DNA of 64,000 nucleotides from Pusillimonas sp. TS35 (GTDB taxonomy: Bacteria; Pseudomonadota; Gammaproteobacteria; Burkholderiales; Burkholderiaceae_B): the NCBI RefSeq assembly GCF_009857885.1, contig NZ_WWER01000003.1, positions 1-64,000 on the forward strand. Reading direction: 5' to 3'. This document shows positions 56,162-64,000 of this stretch, one piece after another. A model generated the notes under the pieces. That model was not told the origin of the DNA. It made no database searches and saw only the letters and a list, made by a program, of their open reading frames with translations. The stretch's first letter is position 1. Every line of letters begins with the position of its first letter. Position numbers and translations under genes: made by a program.

Positions 56162-56992
56162 ATGAACCCTACGCTGATCATTATCGAGAAAGAGTTCCGC
56201 GACGGCTTGCGCAACAAATGGGTGTTGGCTGTCACCGTACTGCTTGCCGCCTTGGCGCTGTCGCTGGGCTTTCTGGGCAGCGCGCCCACGGGAAGCGTCA
56301 AGGTTGATCCCTTGACGGTGACGGTCGTCAGTCTGTCCAGCCTGTCCATCTTCCTGGTGCCGCTGATCGCCATGCTGCTGTCCTACGACGCCATTGTGGG
56401 CGAAGTCGAACGCGGCACCATGGCGTTGCTGCTCAGCCACCCCGTTTCCCGCTGGCAAGTCGTGGTGGGCAAGTTCTTCGGCCATGTAGCGATACTGGGG
56501 TTGGCAACGGTTGCCGGTTATGGCCTGGCCGGAATCACACTGCAGATGGCGCATGGCGGCGTCGACTTCAGCGCCTGGATGCCGTTCGTCCTTCTGATTG
56601 CGGCAAGCATCCTGCTGGGCGCCAGTTTTCTGTCCATGGGCTACCTGATCAGCGCCGTAGTGCGAGAACGCGCCACTGCGGCAGGCATTGCCATCGGTGT
56701 GTGGCTGTTCCTGGTGGTCATCTACGACATGGCGCTGCTCGGCATCCTGGTTGCGGATCAAGGCAAAACAATCACCTCATCCATTCTGAATGTGGTGCTG
56801 CTGTTCAACCCAACCGACGTCTATCGCCTGCTCAATCTTACCGGCTATGAGAACGTATCCATGTTCTCCGGCATGGCAGGCCTGAGCGAACAGGCACGCA
56901 TCCCCGCTCAAGTGTTGATCGGTGCGCAGTTGCTGTGGATCGCCGCACCGTTTTCGCTGGCAATACTCGCATTCAAACGGAGGCCTATATGA
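56162..56992 (+). CDS. nosY: NosY, ABC permease for NosZ maturation
   Basis: A 276-residue membrane protein with six predicted helices. Its cytoplasmic segment, DAIVGEVERGTMALLLSHPV, is typical of ABC-2 type permeases. It starts 3 bases after nosF and overlaps nosL by 4 bases (ATGA). It forms the membrane channel of the NosDFY complex. Confidence 0.96.
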   Translation: MNPTLIIIEKEFRDGLRNKWVLAVTVLLAALALSLGFLGSAPTGSVKVDPLTVTVVSLSSLSIFLVPLIAMLLSYDAIVGEVERGTMALLLSHPVSRWQVVVGKFFGHVAILGLATVAGYGLAGITLQMAHGGVDFSAWMPFVLLIAASILLGASFLSMGYLISAVVRERATAAGIAIGVWLFLVVIYDMALLGILVADQGKTITSSILNVVLLFNPTDVYRLLNLTGYENVSMFSGMAGLSEQARIPAQVLIGAQLLWIAAPFSLAILAFKRRPI

Positions 56993-57555
56993 AGCGGGGC
57001 CTGACTGCATGCGCACTGCTGGCGCTGAGCTTGTTGCTGGGCGCCTGTAGCAAACAGAGCGACGATACGCCGCCGCCAGCGCCCCACGCGGCCATTCCGC
57101 AAGATGCAGTGGGCCACTACTGCGGCATGTTCCTGTACGAACACAAAGGGCCCAAAGGCCAGATCCTGCTGCGCGACCGCGAGCAGCCTGTGTGGTTCAC
57201 CACCATACGCGAGTTGTTCGCGTACACGCAATTGCCTGAAGAGCCAAAGGCCATTGTTGCGGCCTATGTACAAGACATGGCCAAGATGACGCCTGAAGGC
57301 AATTTTCCGAATGATGCCTGGATAGATGCCCGCAAGGCGCACTATGTGATCCACAGCCGCTTTACCGGCGGCATGGGCACACAGGACGCCCTGCCCTTTG
57401 GCACCGAAGATGCCGCGCAGGCCTTCCAACGCCTGCACGGCGGCGAAGTGATCAGCTTTGAGACCATGCCTGAAAGTTATATTTTCGACGCCGGCATGAG
57501 CGTGCCGGTCCCCTCTGAATCGCCGGGCACAACGCCTGCTGGAGCCGCATCATGA
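56989..57555 (+). CDS. nosL: NosL, outer-facing copper chaperone lipoprotein
   Basis: NosL delivers Cu(I) to NosZ in the periplasm. The start MKRGLTACALLALSL (56989) overlaps nosY. The lipobox LLGAC places the lipidated Cys near residue 19. The copper site uses HYCGM near the mature N-terminus and a downstream Met. The 188-residue product ends in a Pro-rich tail. The apbE gene overlaps it by 4 bases. Confidence 0.94.
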   Translation: MKRGLTACALLALSLLLGACSKQSDDTPPPAPHAAIPQDAVGHYCGMFLYEHKGPKGQILLRDREQPVWFTTIRELFAYTQLPEEPKAIVAAYVQDMAKMTPEGNFPNDAWIDARKAHYVIHSRFTGGMGTQDALPFGTEDAAQAFQRLHGGEVISFETMPESYIFDAGMSVPVPSESPGTTPAGAAS

Positions 57556-58652
57556 ATACGTTCAAAGCCTCCCGCCGCCGGTTTATCGGCATTATGGCCG
57601 CCGGCGCCGTCACCTCCGGCACCGTCGCGGCCAGCGTCTGGCCGAAACGCCGGGCTTACGCCGCACCGCCTCCAGCCGTTGTCAGCTGGCGCGGCATTGC
57701 ACTGGGCGCCGACGCGACGCTGCGCATCCATCACCCTGATCGCGCATTCGCCCAGGCTTTGATCGACCGGTCCATTGCCGAAGTACATCGTCTGGAGCAG
57801 GTGTTCAGCCTCTATCAGGACGACAGCGCGCTGGTGCGCCTGAATCGCGACGGACGCCTGGACGACGCCCCACTGGATTTGCTGCGCTTGCTGCAAGAGG
57901 CACAAAGCTTCAGCCGGTTGACGGAGGGCGCCTTCGACCCGACAGTGCAGCCGCTCTGGAAGCTCTATGCGGATGCCGTTGTGGCAGGCCGCAAAGCTGT
58001 CAGTGCGGCAGGCCGCACCGGCCCCGGCCGCGCCGAGGCGGATGCTGTTACCGCTGGATCAACAGTTTTTGGCAGGCGATCGGCCATGCCTTCGGCGGCG
58101 GATATCCGGCGGGTACTAAGCCTGGTGGACTATCGCGCCATCGAGATCGATGGCCGTTCGGTACGCCTGGCCCGGCCTGGCATGGCGCTTACGCTGAACG
58201 GTATTGCACAAGGCTACATCACAGATCGCGTCACCGAACTGCTCAAGGAAGCAGGCATGGTGCATGTGCTGGTCGATATGGGGGAAATACGCGGCCTGAA
58301 TGGCGGCCCAGGCAACCGTCCCTGGCGTGTGGGCCTGGCCGGCGACAGCGAAGACCGCAAGCCGCTGCGTATCATTGACCTGCGCGACCGTGCGATAAGC
58401 ACCTCGTCGGGCCACGGCACGATATTCGACGCCGATGGCGCCATTACGCACCTGTTTGATCCGCACACCGGCAACCCCAAACCCCGCTACCGCAGCGTAT
58501 CTGTGATGGCCAACGACGCAACCACCGCCGACGCACTCTCCACTGCATTTTCGCTGATGGACGAATCCGCCATAAAACGGATCACAGCCCAGCTGAAGCT
58601 GCGAACGTGGGTGCTGCGTGATGGTGAAACACAGCTTTCAGCCTTAAGCTGA
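57552..58652 (+). CDS. nosX: ApbE-type FMN transferase (NosX)
   Basis: This 366-residue protein attaches FMN covalently to NosR. It has a Tat signal (ASRRRFIGIMAAGAV) and the ApbE core. LVDMGEIRGLNGGPGNRPWRV-type residues (read here as LVDMGEIRGLNGG), SGHGTIFDADG and HLFDPHTG bind FAD and metal. Between the first strands a low-complexity Ala/Arg/Gly segment, VAGRKAVSAAGRTGPGRAE, lengthens a loop near residues 140-160. Overlap with nosL shows it belongs to the same transcript. Confidence 0.93.
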   Translation: MNTFKASRRRFIGIMAAGAVTSGTVAASVWPKRRAYAAPPPAVVSWRGIALGADATLRIHHPDRAFAQALIDRSIAEVHRLEQVFSLYQDDSALVRLNRDGRLDDAPLDLLRLLQEAQSFSRLTEGAFDPTVQPLWKLYADAVVAGRKAVSAAGRTGPGRAEADAVTAGSTVFGRRSAMPSAADIRRVLSLVDYRAIEIDGRSVRLARPGMALTLNGIAQGYITDRVTELLKEAGMVHVLVDMGEIRGLNGGPGNRPWRVGLAGDSEDRKPLRIIDLRDRAISTSSGHGTIFDADGAITHLFDPHTGNPKPRYRSVSVMANDATTADALSTAFSLMDESAIKRITAQLKLRTWVLRDGETQLSALS

Positions 58653-58803
58653 GGCGTTCGTAGATTGATGCAACGCTCCATCACACGGATTACCTGTTGG
58701 CTTCTTGGCCACGATGATGGTGTACCAGGCATCGGAGTATGCTTGAACCAATAGGAACAATCTTTGTGTGTCGGCATACTCCGGTTGCCGGCAGGAGATC
58801 GCA

Positions 58804-59373
58804 ATGAACGACGACTCGGTTCGCGGCGGCACGGCCCCAGTACCTGACGAGGCTGAACAGCCGGGCGTTGCGAAAGCGCCGGCGCACGACAACGCGGTGG
58901 AGCGCCATTTTCCGCAAATGCCCGTCTGGCATGTGACGCAATGGTTCAACACGGCCCAGCCAATTCAGGTCGACGATCTGCGCGGGCGGGTGGTGGTGCT
59001 GCATACCTTCCAGATGCTGTGCCCCGGATGCGTGCTGCATGGCATCCCGCAGGCCAAGCGGGTGTGGGAGGCGTTCTCTCAGAAGAATGTGGCGGTGATT
59101 GGCTTGCACACTGTGTTCGAACACCATGAGGCCATGCGGGCGCCGTCGCTTGAGGCGTTCCTGCATGAATTCCGCGTCCAGTTTCCCGTTGGGATCGACG
59201 AGCCTTTAATTCATGGCGGCGTACCAAAAACGATGGCGATGCTGGGTTTGGAAGGTACACCTACGCTGCTGCTGCTTGACCGCCAGGGCCGAATACGCTT
59301 GCACCATTTCGGCCAACTGGACGACTTGCAGCTTGGCGCTGCGTTAGGCCGGTTGATTGCCGAGCCCTCTTGA
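58804..59373 (+). CDS. Thioredoxin-fold redoxin protein
   Basis: A 189-residue protein starts at MNDDSVRGG (58804, after AGGAGA). From about residue 50 it is an AhpC/TlpA-like fold: DLRGRVVVLHTFQMLCPGCV with a CPGC active site, then GTPTLLLLDRQGRIRLHHFG. No signal peptide is visible, which is odd for a NosZ helper, so it may act in the cytoplasm. It stands 150 bases after nosX, perhaps with its own promoter, as a redox gene commonly follows nos clusters. Confidence 0.8.
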   Translation: MNDDSVRGGTAPVPDEAEQPGVAKAPAHDNAVERHFPQMPVWHVTQWFNTAQPIQVDDLRGRVVVLHTFQMLCPGCVLHGIPQAKRVWEAFSQKNVAVIGLHTVFEHHEAMRAPSLEAFLHEFRVQFPVGIDEPLIHGGVPKTMAMLGLEGTPTLLLLDRQGRIRLHHFGQLDDLQLGAALGRLIAEPS

Positions 59374-59465
59374 GCAAACGGCAGGCACAGCGCCAGTGTC
59401 GACACGGCCGGCAGCCACAGTGGCGAAAACAGCCCCTACGCACACTGGCCGTCTTACACGCGGGG

Positions 59466-60881
59466 TTACAGCACGGGGCGCCTGATACCCGCAGGCTTTG
59501 CCGCTTCAAACATCGCAGCAAAAGCCAACAGCTCACGCTCGCCGCGCAGGCGGCCAACGATCTGGATGCCGACAGGCAGGCCGGTTGCACTGAAGCCGCA
59601 GGGCACAGAGATCGAGGGATGGCCGGTGACCGTGATGCGATAACTGGATCGCATCCAGGCGATGTAATGCTCCATGGCCACACCAGCGATCTGTTGCGGA
59701 TATTCGGTATCCACCGGAAAGGGCAATACCTGTGAAACCGGCGCCACCAGAAAACGATACTGCTCCAGCAAACGCTGCATGCGCTGGAACATCGCCGTAT
59801 GATTGCGCTCGGCCTGTGCAACTTCGGCGCCCGTCAGTGTCAGACCTTTGTCGATGTTCCAGCGTACCGTGTCCTTGAGCAACTCACCACGCTCGGCCCT
59901 GAGCTGGCCATAGTTGGCCGCAAAGGCGAGTGCGCGCAGCACTTCGAAGCTCTCGTCGGCGCCACTGAAATCGGGCTCGGCCTCATCCACCGCGCAGCCC
60001 ATGGCGCGCAGCGCATCGATCCCTTCGCCCAATACACGCGCCACCTCAGGCTCGACCGGCAGGCCCCCAAGTGTGGGGCTAACCGCAACGGGCAGGCCAT
60101 CGCAGGCCATGGGCGAGATGTCTCGGAATACGCTAGCGCACTCCGGCAGGCTGAGCGGATCGGCATCGTGCGGCCCTGCCAGCACGCTGAATAAAAGTGC
60201 CACATCGCGCACGCTACGACCCATCGGGCCGCCAACCGTGAGCATATTGAACGCATTCGCACTTGGCGCCAGCGGCACTCTCCCGCTGGATGGCCGCAGA
60301 CCCACGACATTGCAGAAACTCGCCGGATTGCGCAGCGACCCGCCCATGTCCGAGCCATCCGCCAGCGCAACCAGGCCCGCCGCCAACGCCGCAGCGCTGC
60401 CCCCGCTGCTGCCGCCCGCGGATACAGATGTGTCATAGGGGTTGCGGGTTGCCCCGAAGACTTCATTGAACGTATGCGAGCCCGCGCCAAACTCTGGCAG
60501 ATTGGTCTTGCCGAGCGAAATCGCACCGGCCGCCTTCTGCCGCGCCACCACGGCGCTGTCGACGGTGGGCCGGAAATCTTTGAATGCAAGCGAACCGAAG
60601 GTAGTGCGTACACCCTCGGTGAGGTAAGAGTCTTTGTGAGCAACCGGCAAACCGAACAAAGGCCCAGGCACATGGCCCTGGGACAACAGGGTATCGGCCG
60701 TACGAGCCTGGTTGAGCGCCTGCTCGAACGTGGACGTGACAATGGCATTGATCCGCGGATTCAAGCGCTCGGCGCGGCTGATGTGCGCGCTGATCAGCTC
60801 ATGAACGCCGATTTTTCGCGTCCGCACCGCGTGCGCCATGTCTGTCGCGCTAAGATAACAAAGCTCCTCTTCCGCTGCCAT
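59466..60881 (-). CDS. Amidase-signature family enzyme
   Basis: The 471-residue hydrolase has the Ser-cisSer-Lys triad: Lys in LPVAHKDSYL, cisSer and Ser in SAGGSSGGSAAA, and GSDMGGSLRNPA, which shapes the oxyanion hole. Substrate cannot be told; the family includes general amidases and aryl-amide hydrolases. It is on the minus strand with the EamA and hydratase-like genes, and a second amidase follows further on, so a catabolic cluster for an amide is likely. Confidence 0.9.
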   Translation of the reverse strand: MAAEEELCYLSATDMAHAVRTRKIGVHELISAHISRAERLNPRINAIVTSTFEQALNQARTADTLLSQGHVPGPLFGLPVAHKDSYLTEGVRTTFGSLAFKDFRPTVDSAVVARQKAAGAISLGKTNLPEFGAGSHTFNEVFGATRNPYDTSVSAGGSSGGSAAALAAGLVALADGSDMGGSLRNPASFCNVVGLRPSSGRVPLAPSANAFNMLTVGGPMGRSVRDVALLFSVLAGPHDADPLSLPECASVFRDISPMACDGLPVAVSPTLGGLPVEPEVARVLGEGIDALRAMGCAVDEAEPDFSGADESFEVLRALAFAANYGQLRAERGELLKDTVRWNIDKGLTLTGAEVAQAERNHTAMFQRMQRLLEQYRFLVAPVSQVLPFPVDTEYPQQIAGVAMEHYIAWMRSSYRITVTGHPSISVPCGFSATGLPVGIQIVGRLRGERELLAFAAMFEAAKPAGIRRPVL

Positions 60882-61032
60882 ACTGCCTCCTTTTTATTTG
60901 GCACGCTTTTGCATGCCATTGTTGCATGCCTTTGTTATGCGAGCGTAGCGGGAGCAGCGGTTTACAGATTGGCGACCCGCGCGCCGCGTGCCGGCTGTGC
61001 GCGCGGCAACCTGGCGCCTCGCGCCTCCCCCT

Positions 61033-61956
61033 TCACACTCGCCGCATTACCTGCAGCCACCAGCCATAGCCACTCACTAAAACCACACCCCCGAGTACCA
61101 GCAGCGCACCCGCGAGAAAGGCGGGCTCGATGGGTTCGCTGAGCAGCCAGGCCCCCAGGATGACGCCAATAATAGGCGTCAGGAACGAGAATACGCCCAG
61201 AGGCGAGGCAAGGTATTTACTCAGCAGCCAATACCAGGCCAAGTAGCTAACGAAGGAAACCATAAGGGACTGGAACAGCAGGCTGCCCCACAGCATAGGC
61301 GTAAGCGTAAACGTGGTCTGGCCCAGCAGCATGGCGGCGCCAGGCAATATCACGAGCCCTCCCAGCAACTGATACTGCAACGGTTGAGTGGGCGGCAGTG
61401 CAGCCAGCCGTGTCGTGCGCACCACGACAGTGGTGGCTCCCCAGGCCAGGCCGCCCATCAGGGCCAGAAAATCGCCTAGCAGCATATTTGGCATGTCAGG
61501 CCCGAGGGCACTCGGCCCTCGCAGCAAAAAAGCGACCGCAATGCCACTGAACGCAAGCAATATACCCAGCCACTGCATGGGTGCCAGCCGCTCCGATGGC
61601 AGTTTCCATTGCAGGCCGAGCGCGGCGAAAATCGGGGCAGTGTAGAGAAAGACAATGCTATGGGCAGCCGAGGTGTATTGCAGCCCCTGGCCGACCATGA
61701 CAAACTCGAGGCCGAACAGCACACCCGTAACCACCCCAGGCTTCCATATGCCATCGGCCACCGTTAGGCGTTCGTGCCGACTCAACATTACCAGGCCGAC
61801 TAACAGCACACCTGCGCCCGACCGTATGGCGATCTGCAAGACTGGTGCCATGTCAGCCTGGGTGGCCTTGAGCAGGATCTGCTGCATGCTCCAGATCAGG
61901 CACAGTACGAGCATGAGCCCAACAGCGCGGGCGTCAAGAGATTGGCGGGTATCCAC
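61033..61956 (-). CDS. EamA-family transporter (DMT superfamily)
   Basis: This 307-residue protein has ten membrane helices in two EamA repeats (LVLCLIWSMQQILLKATQAD near the start; SYLAWYWLLSKYLASPLGVF near the end). Such proteins usually export amino acids or metabolites. It lies between two amidase genes and may move a substrate or product of that pathway. Confidence 0.88.
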   Translation of the reverse strand: MDTRQSLDARAVGLMLVLCLIWSMQQILLKATQADMAPVLQIAIRSGAGVLLVGLVMLSRHERLTVADGIWKPGVVTGVLFGLEFVMVGQGLQYTSAAHSIVFLYTAPIFAALGLQWKLPSERLAPMQWLGILLAFSGIAVAFLLRGPSALGPDMPNMLLGDFLALMGGLAWGATTVVVRTTRLAALPPTQPLQYQLLGGLVILPGAAMLLGQTTFTLTPMLWGSLLFQSLMVSFVSYLAWYWLLSKYLASPLGVFSFLTPIIGVILGAWLLSEPIEPAFLAGALLVLGGVVLVSGYGWWLQVMRRV

Positions 61957-62241
61957 GTTCAGGCTCTCTGTTGAGGGATCGCGGCGGCGCGGCGAGAGTG
62001 TGACAGGCCGCCATTGTAGTACGGGGGCGATTCAAGGCAGAGTAATGCCAGGTACAGCAAAGGGCGGCCGACACAACCGACGATGCCTAACACTGCGAAG
62101 AATACCTGGCTCTGGGAGAGTAGCCGGCAGGCAGAAGATACGCGTACAGCGCAAAGCACCCGAAACGGCGACGGGTGCAGCGCAGAGCGAGGAGTACCGG
62201 GCAAGAACAGGTGGCTGGCGGCAATGGGCTGCCGCAGCCGG

Positions 62242-63033
62242 CTATAGCTGAACTTCTGCCGAACCTATGCCGTCGAAGGTGACGATCACGCGATCACCAG
62301 CTTGAGCATCGAGAATGCCGACCCAAGTCCCTGTGGTAACGACCGTTCCAGCAGGCACGACCGCGCCATTGCGCGTGGCGTGGCGCAACCAGACAGGCAG
62401 GCCCCACGTAGGGGTGCCGAGCGGGTGCGTGCCGCGGCGCTCCGTGATGGGCTGTGCGCCGATCTGCACACGACAGGTCTGCTGCGCCCAATCGCGTGCC
62501 GACCAGGGCTGCCAATCCCCCAGCACCAGTGCGCCGTGGCACTGTAGATCCGCAAGGCGCAGCAGTGCAGGCGCTGCCATGCATTCCTGCCAGCGAGAAT
62601 CCACAATCTCGAGCGACACCGCCATGGCGTCGATCAATGCCTGGGCACTTTCCTCGTCTAAACGGGCGGCGGCGTGCTGGTCGATATCGCTACCCAGGCG
62701 CAGCGCGACTTCCGCTTCGATTCCACGCCGGTGAAAAACGAACACCCCCGCCTCGGCCGGGCTGTTCCACACCCCGGCGGGCGGCAATGATGCGTGCGTA
62801 AGCGTGGCGTCCCGATTGGGGCCGCCGGACTTCCAGTACCCAGGAAAACCGGCGTCGAACCAGCCAAGCGCATCGGCCACCACATCCTGTACGACATATG
62901 CCTGTTCAGCCGTCGCGATCACGCCGTCGTAGGGCGCCGCAGACAGCACCTTGCCTTCCCGGCGGGCGCCGATGAGTGCGTCAGCAACCTGCTGGGTATC
63001 GGTTGGAGACGCTGCACGCATTACGGATGACAT
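62242..63033 (-). CDS. 2-keto-4-pentenoate hydratase-like protein
   Basis: A 263-residue member of the fumarylacetoacetate hydrolase superfamily close to 2-oxopent-4-enoate hydratase (MhpD). It has VVADALGWFDAGFPGYWKSG, EAEVALRLGSD (acidic metal ligands) and LVLGDWQPW. The start MSSVMRAASPTD at 63033 follows AGGAAC. The family hydrates dienoates in meta-cleavage pathways. It is separated from the EamA gene by 285 bases with no recognisable gene. Confidence 0.82.
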   Translation of the reverse strand: MSSVMRAASPTDTQQVADALIGARREGKVLSAAPYDGVIATAEQAYVVQDVVADALGWFDAGFPGYWKSGGPNRDATLTHASLPPAGVWNSPAEAGVFVFHRRGIEAEVALRLGSDIDQHAAARLDEESAQALIDAMAVSLEIVDSRWQECMAAPALLRLADLQCHGALVLGDWQPWSARDWAQQTCRVQIGAQPITERRGTHPLGTPTWGLPVWLRHATRNGAVVPAGTVVTTGTWVGILDAQAGDRVIVTFDGIGSAEVQL

Positions 63034-63177
63034 GAATATGAGTTCCTGTATGAGAAGAGTCACGGTTGACGCCGGCACTGGGCGCGCCGGCGAGGCATCA
63101 AAATATCAACACGCCAGAACGGCAACGCAGCAAAGCGATCGCGTGTAAAAATGGCATCGCATTAAAACGATAAAGCA

Positions 63178-64000
63178 TCAAAGCTCCGGCCAGCGATGCG
63201 CCCAAGGCGCGGCCGCCTCGTAAGCCTCGCCCAACGCCAGCAACTGATCATCGGCGCCGAAACGCCCGATCATCTGGATACCCATCGGCAGCCCGGATGC
63301 CGATGGCTCCACCGGCACAGCCAATGCGGGCAAACCCGCCGCATTGACCCAGCCCGTGAATATCGCATGGCCACGGGGCCCGACCTGCTGCCCATTGATC
63401 TTGGGTGGGTAGGCCTCTGTGGCCGGCCACGGCAAGGCAGCCGTCGCGGGCGTAATCAATACATCGTAATGGCCGAACAGGTGCACGCAATCGCGCCGCA
63501 GCACTTCGACATCATCCATCACCGCCCACAGTCTCGCAGCGCTATACCGAGCGCCCTGCTCCGCCATCTCCAGGTATTTCGGTGAAGCTGCCTCGCGCCA
63601 CTGCGGGAAACGCTCGAACATGCGCGCAAGGCCCACCTGCCCCACGATGGGCCATGCTTCAGTCATGAAGGCAAGATTGAGCGGCATGACGCCTTCGCTT
63701 ACCGCATGCCCGAGATCGCTCAAGACATCCACCGCCCGGCGGCAATGGCCTGCAATCTCCGAATCGACCGGTGCACTGTCTATCGTGGGCACATAAAGGA
63801 TGCGCAAGGTTTCATGGCCCGCCGAGCGGCGGCTGGCTTCGGCGGCGCAAAGCGATCGTCGATCCAGGGCCTGCGGCCCGCGCAACACCGCAAACATGGC
63901 CCGAGCATCCGCCACCGTACGCGCCAAAGGCCCCGCCACCTCGAAATCGAGCAGCAGCGATGGCAAGCCTTCATCACGTGCGATGGCGCCGATGGAGGGT
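63178..64000 (-). CDS. Amidase-signature enzyme, 5' end beyond window
   Basis: The frame is open to the window edge on the minus strand, reading PSIGAIARDEGLPSLLLDFE upstream of the first internal start. Visible are the GPLARTVADARAMFAVL helix and the C-terminal domain ending in MGIQMIGRFGADDQLLALGE. The catalytic Ser/Lys lie in the missing N-terminal half. The C-terminal motif GLPMGIQMIGR is the family hallmark. It is the third enzyme of the minus-strand catabolic group. Confidence 0.85.
   Translation of the reverse strand, partial: PSIGAIARDEGLPSLLLDFEVAGPLARTVADARAMFAVLRGPQALDRRSLCAAEASRRSAGHETLRILYVPTIDSAPVDSEIAGHCRRAVDVLSDLGHAVSEGVMPLNLAFMTEAWPIVGQVGLARMFERFPQWREAASPKYLEMAEQGARYSAARLWAVMDDVEVLRRDCVHLFGHYDVLITPATAALPWPATEAYPPKINGQQVGPRGHAIFTGWVNAAGLPALAVPVEPSASGLPMGIQMIGRFGADDQLLALGEAYEAAAPWAHRWPEL

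Overview
The window looks like chromosomal DNA of a betaproteobacterium, most likely Alcaligenaceae or a close relative in Burkholderiales. This rests on the high-GC core genes and the style of the nos, dab, queG and transporter genes. The assignment is inferred from recognised protein families; no rRNA or marker gene is present to confirm it.

Region 1 (1 to about 19,750) is a worn, mosaic genomic island. It opens with the C-terminal half of a P4-type integrase. It then holds small hypotheticals and a decayed IS21-family element (istA/istB). A cargo stretch follows (LprI-domain protein, zinc-ribbon protein), then nested IS3 and IS1182-type relics. Next comes an orphan integron fragment: one gene cassette with a 60-bp attC sits beside an attI1-like site with no integrase gene. 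A probable defence or immunity block follows: two unrecognised genes divergent from an XRE regulator and ImmA/IrrE protease pair, facing an ApeA-like HEPN protein. Then come a five-gene, end-to-end-overlapping serine recombinase operon, fused phage relics (antirepressor, Sak4-like ATPase), an intact DUF3223 gene, and relics of HigA and GNAT genes. The island ends beside a degenerate copy of an ssrA (tmRNA) 3' end with a strong terminator, a plausible old attachment site.

Region 2 (19,967 to 40,053) is core and accessory metabolism. It has a dabB-dabA inorganic-carbon uptake operon with a divergent NhaR-like regulator, a SMUG1-type uracil-DNA glycosylase, and queG. A metal and stress group follows: CopA-type ATPase, PRPP synthetase, a TIGR01777 epimerase, a second P-type ATPase and a host-attachment-protein relic. 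Then come an ankyrin protein, a secreted HbpS/GlcG-like protein beside a two-component system, and a DUF1326-DUF2182 pair preceded by an FNR-like box.

Region 3 (40,098 to 49,079) looks like a sulfur amino acid unit. A LysR regulator is divergent from a thiol dioxygenase, a cystathionine beta-lyase-like enzyme and a four-domain rhodanese. A complete polar amino acid ABC transporter and a zinc alcohol dehydrogenase follow.

Region 4 (49,434 to 59,373) is a complete clade I nitrous oxide reductase cluster, nosRZDFYL plus apbE (nosX), behind a perfect FNR-type box and followed by a thioredoxin-fold gene. Region 5 (59,466 to 64,000) is catabolic: two amidases (the last cut by the window end), an EamA exporter and a 2-keto-4-pentenoate hydratase-like enzyme.

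The best candidates for something undescribed are the two-gene operon at 8,367-10,565 with its XRE/ImmA partner, and the orphan attI with its single cassette.
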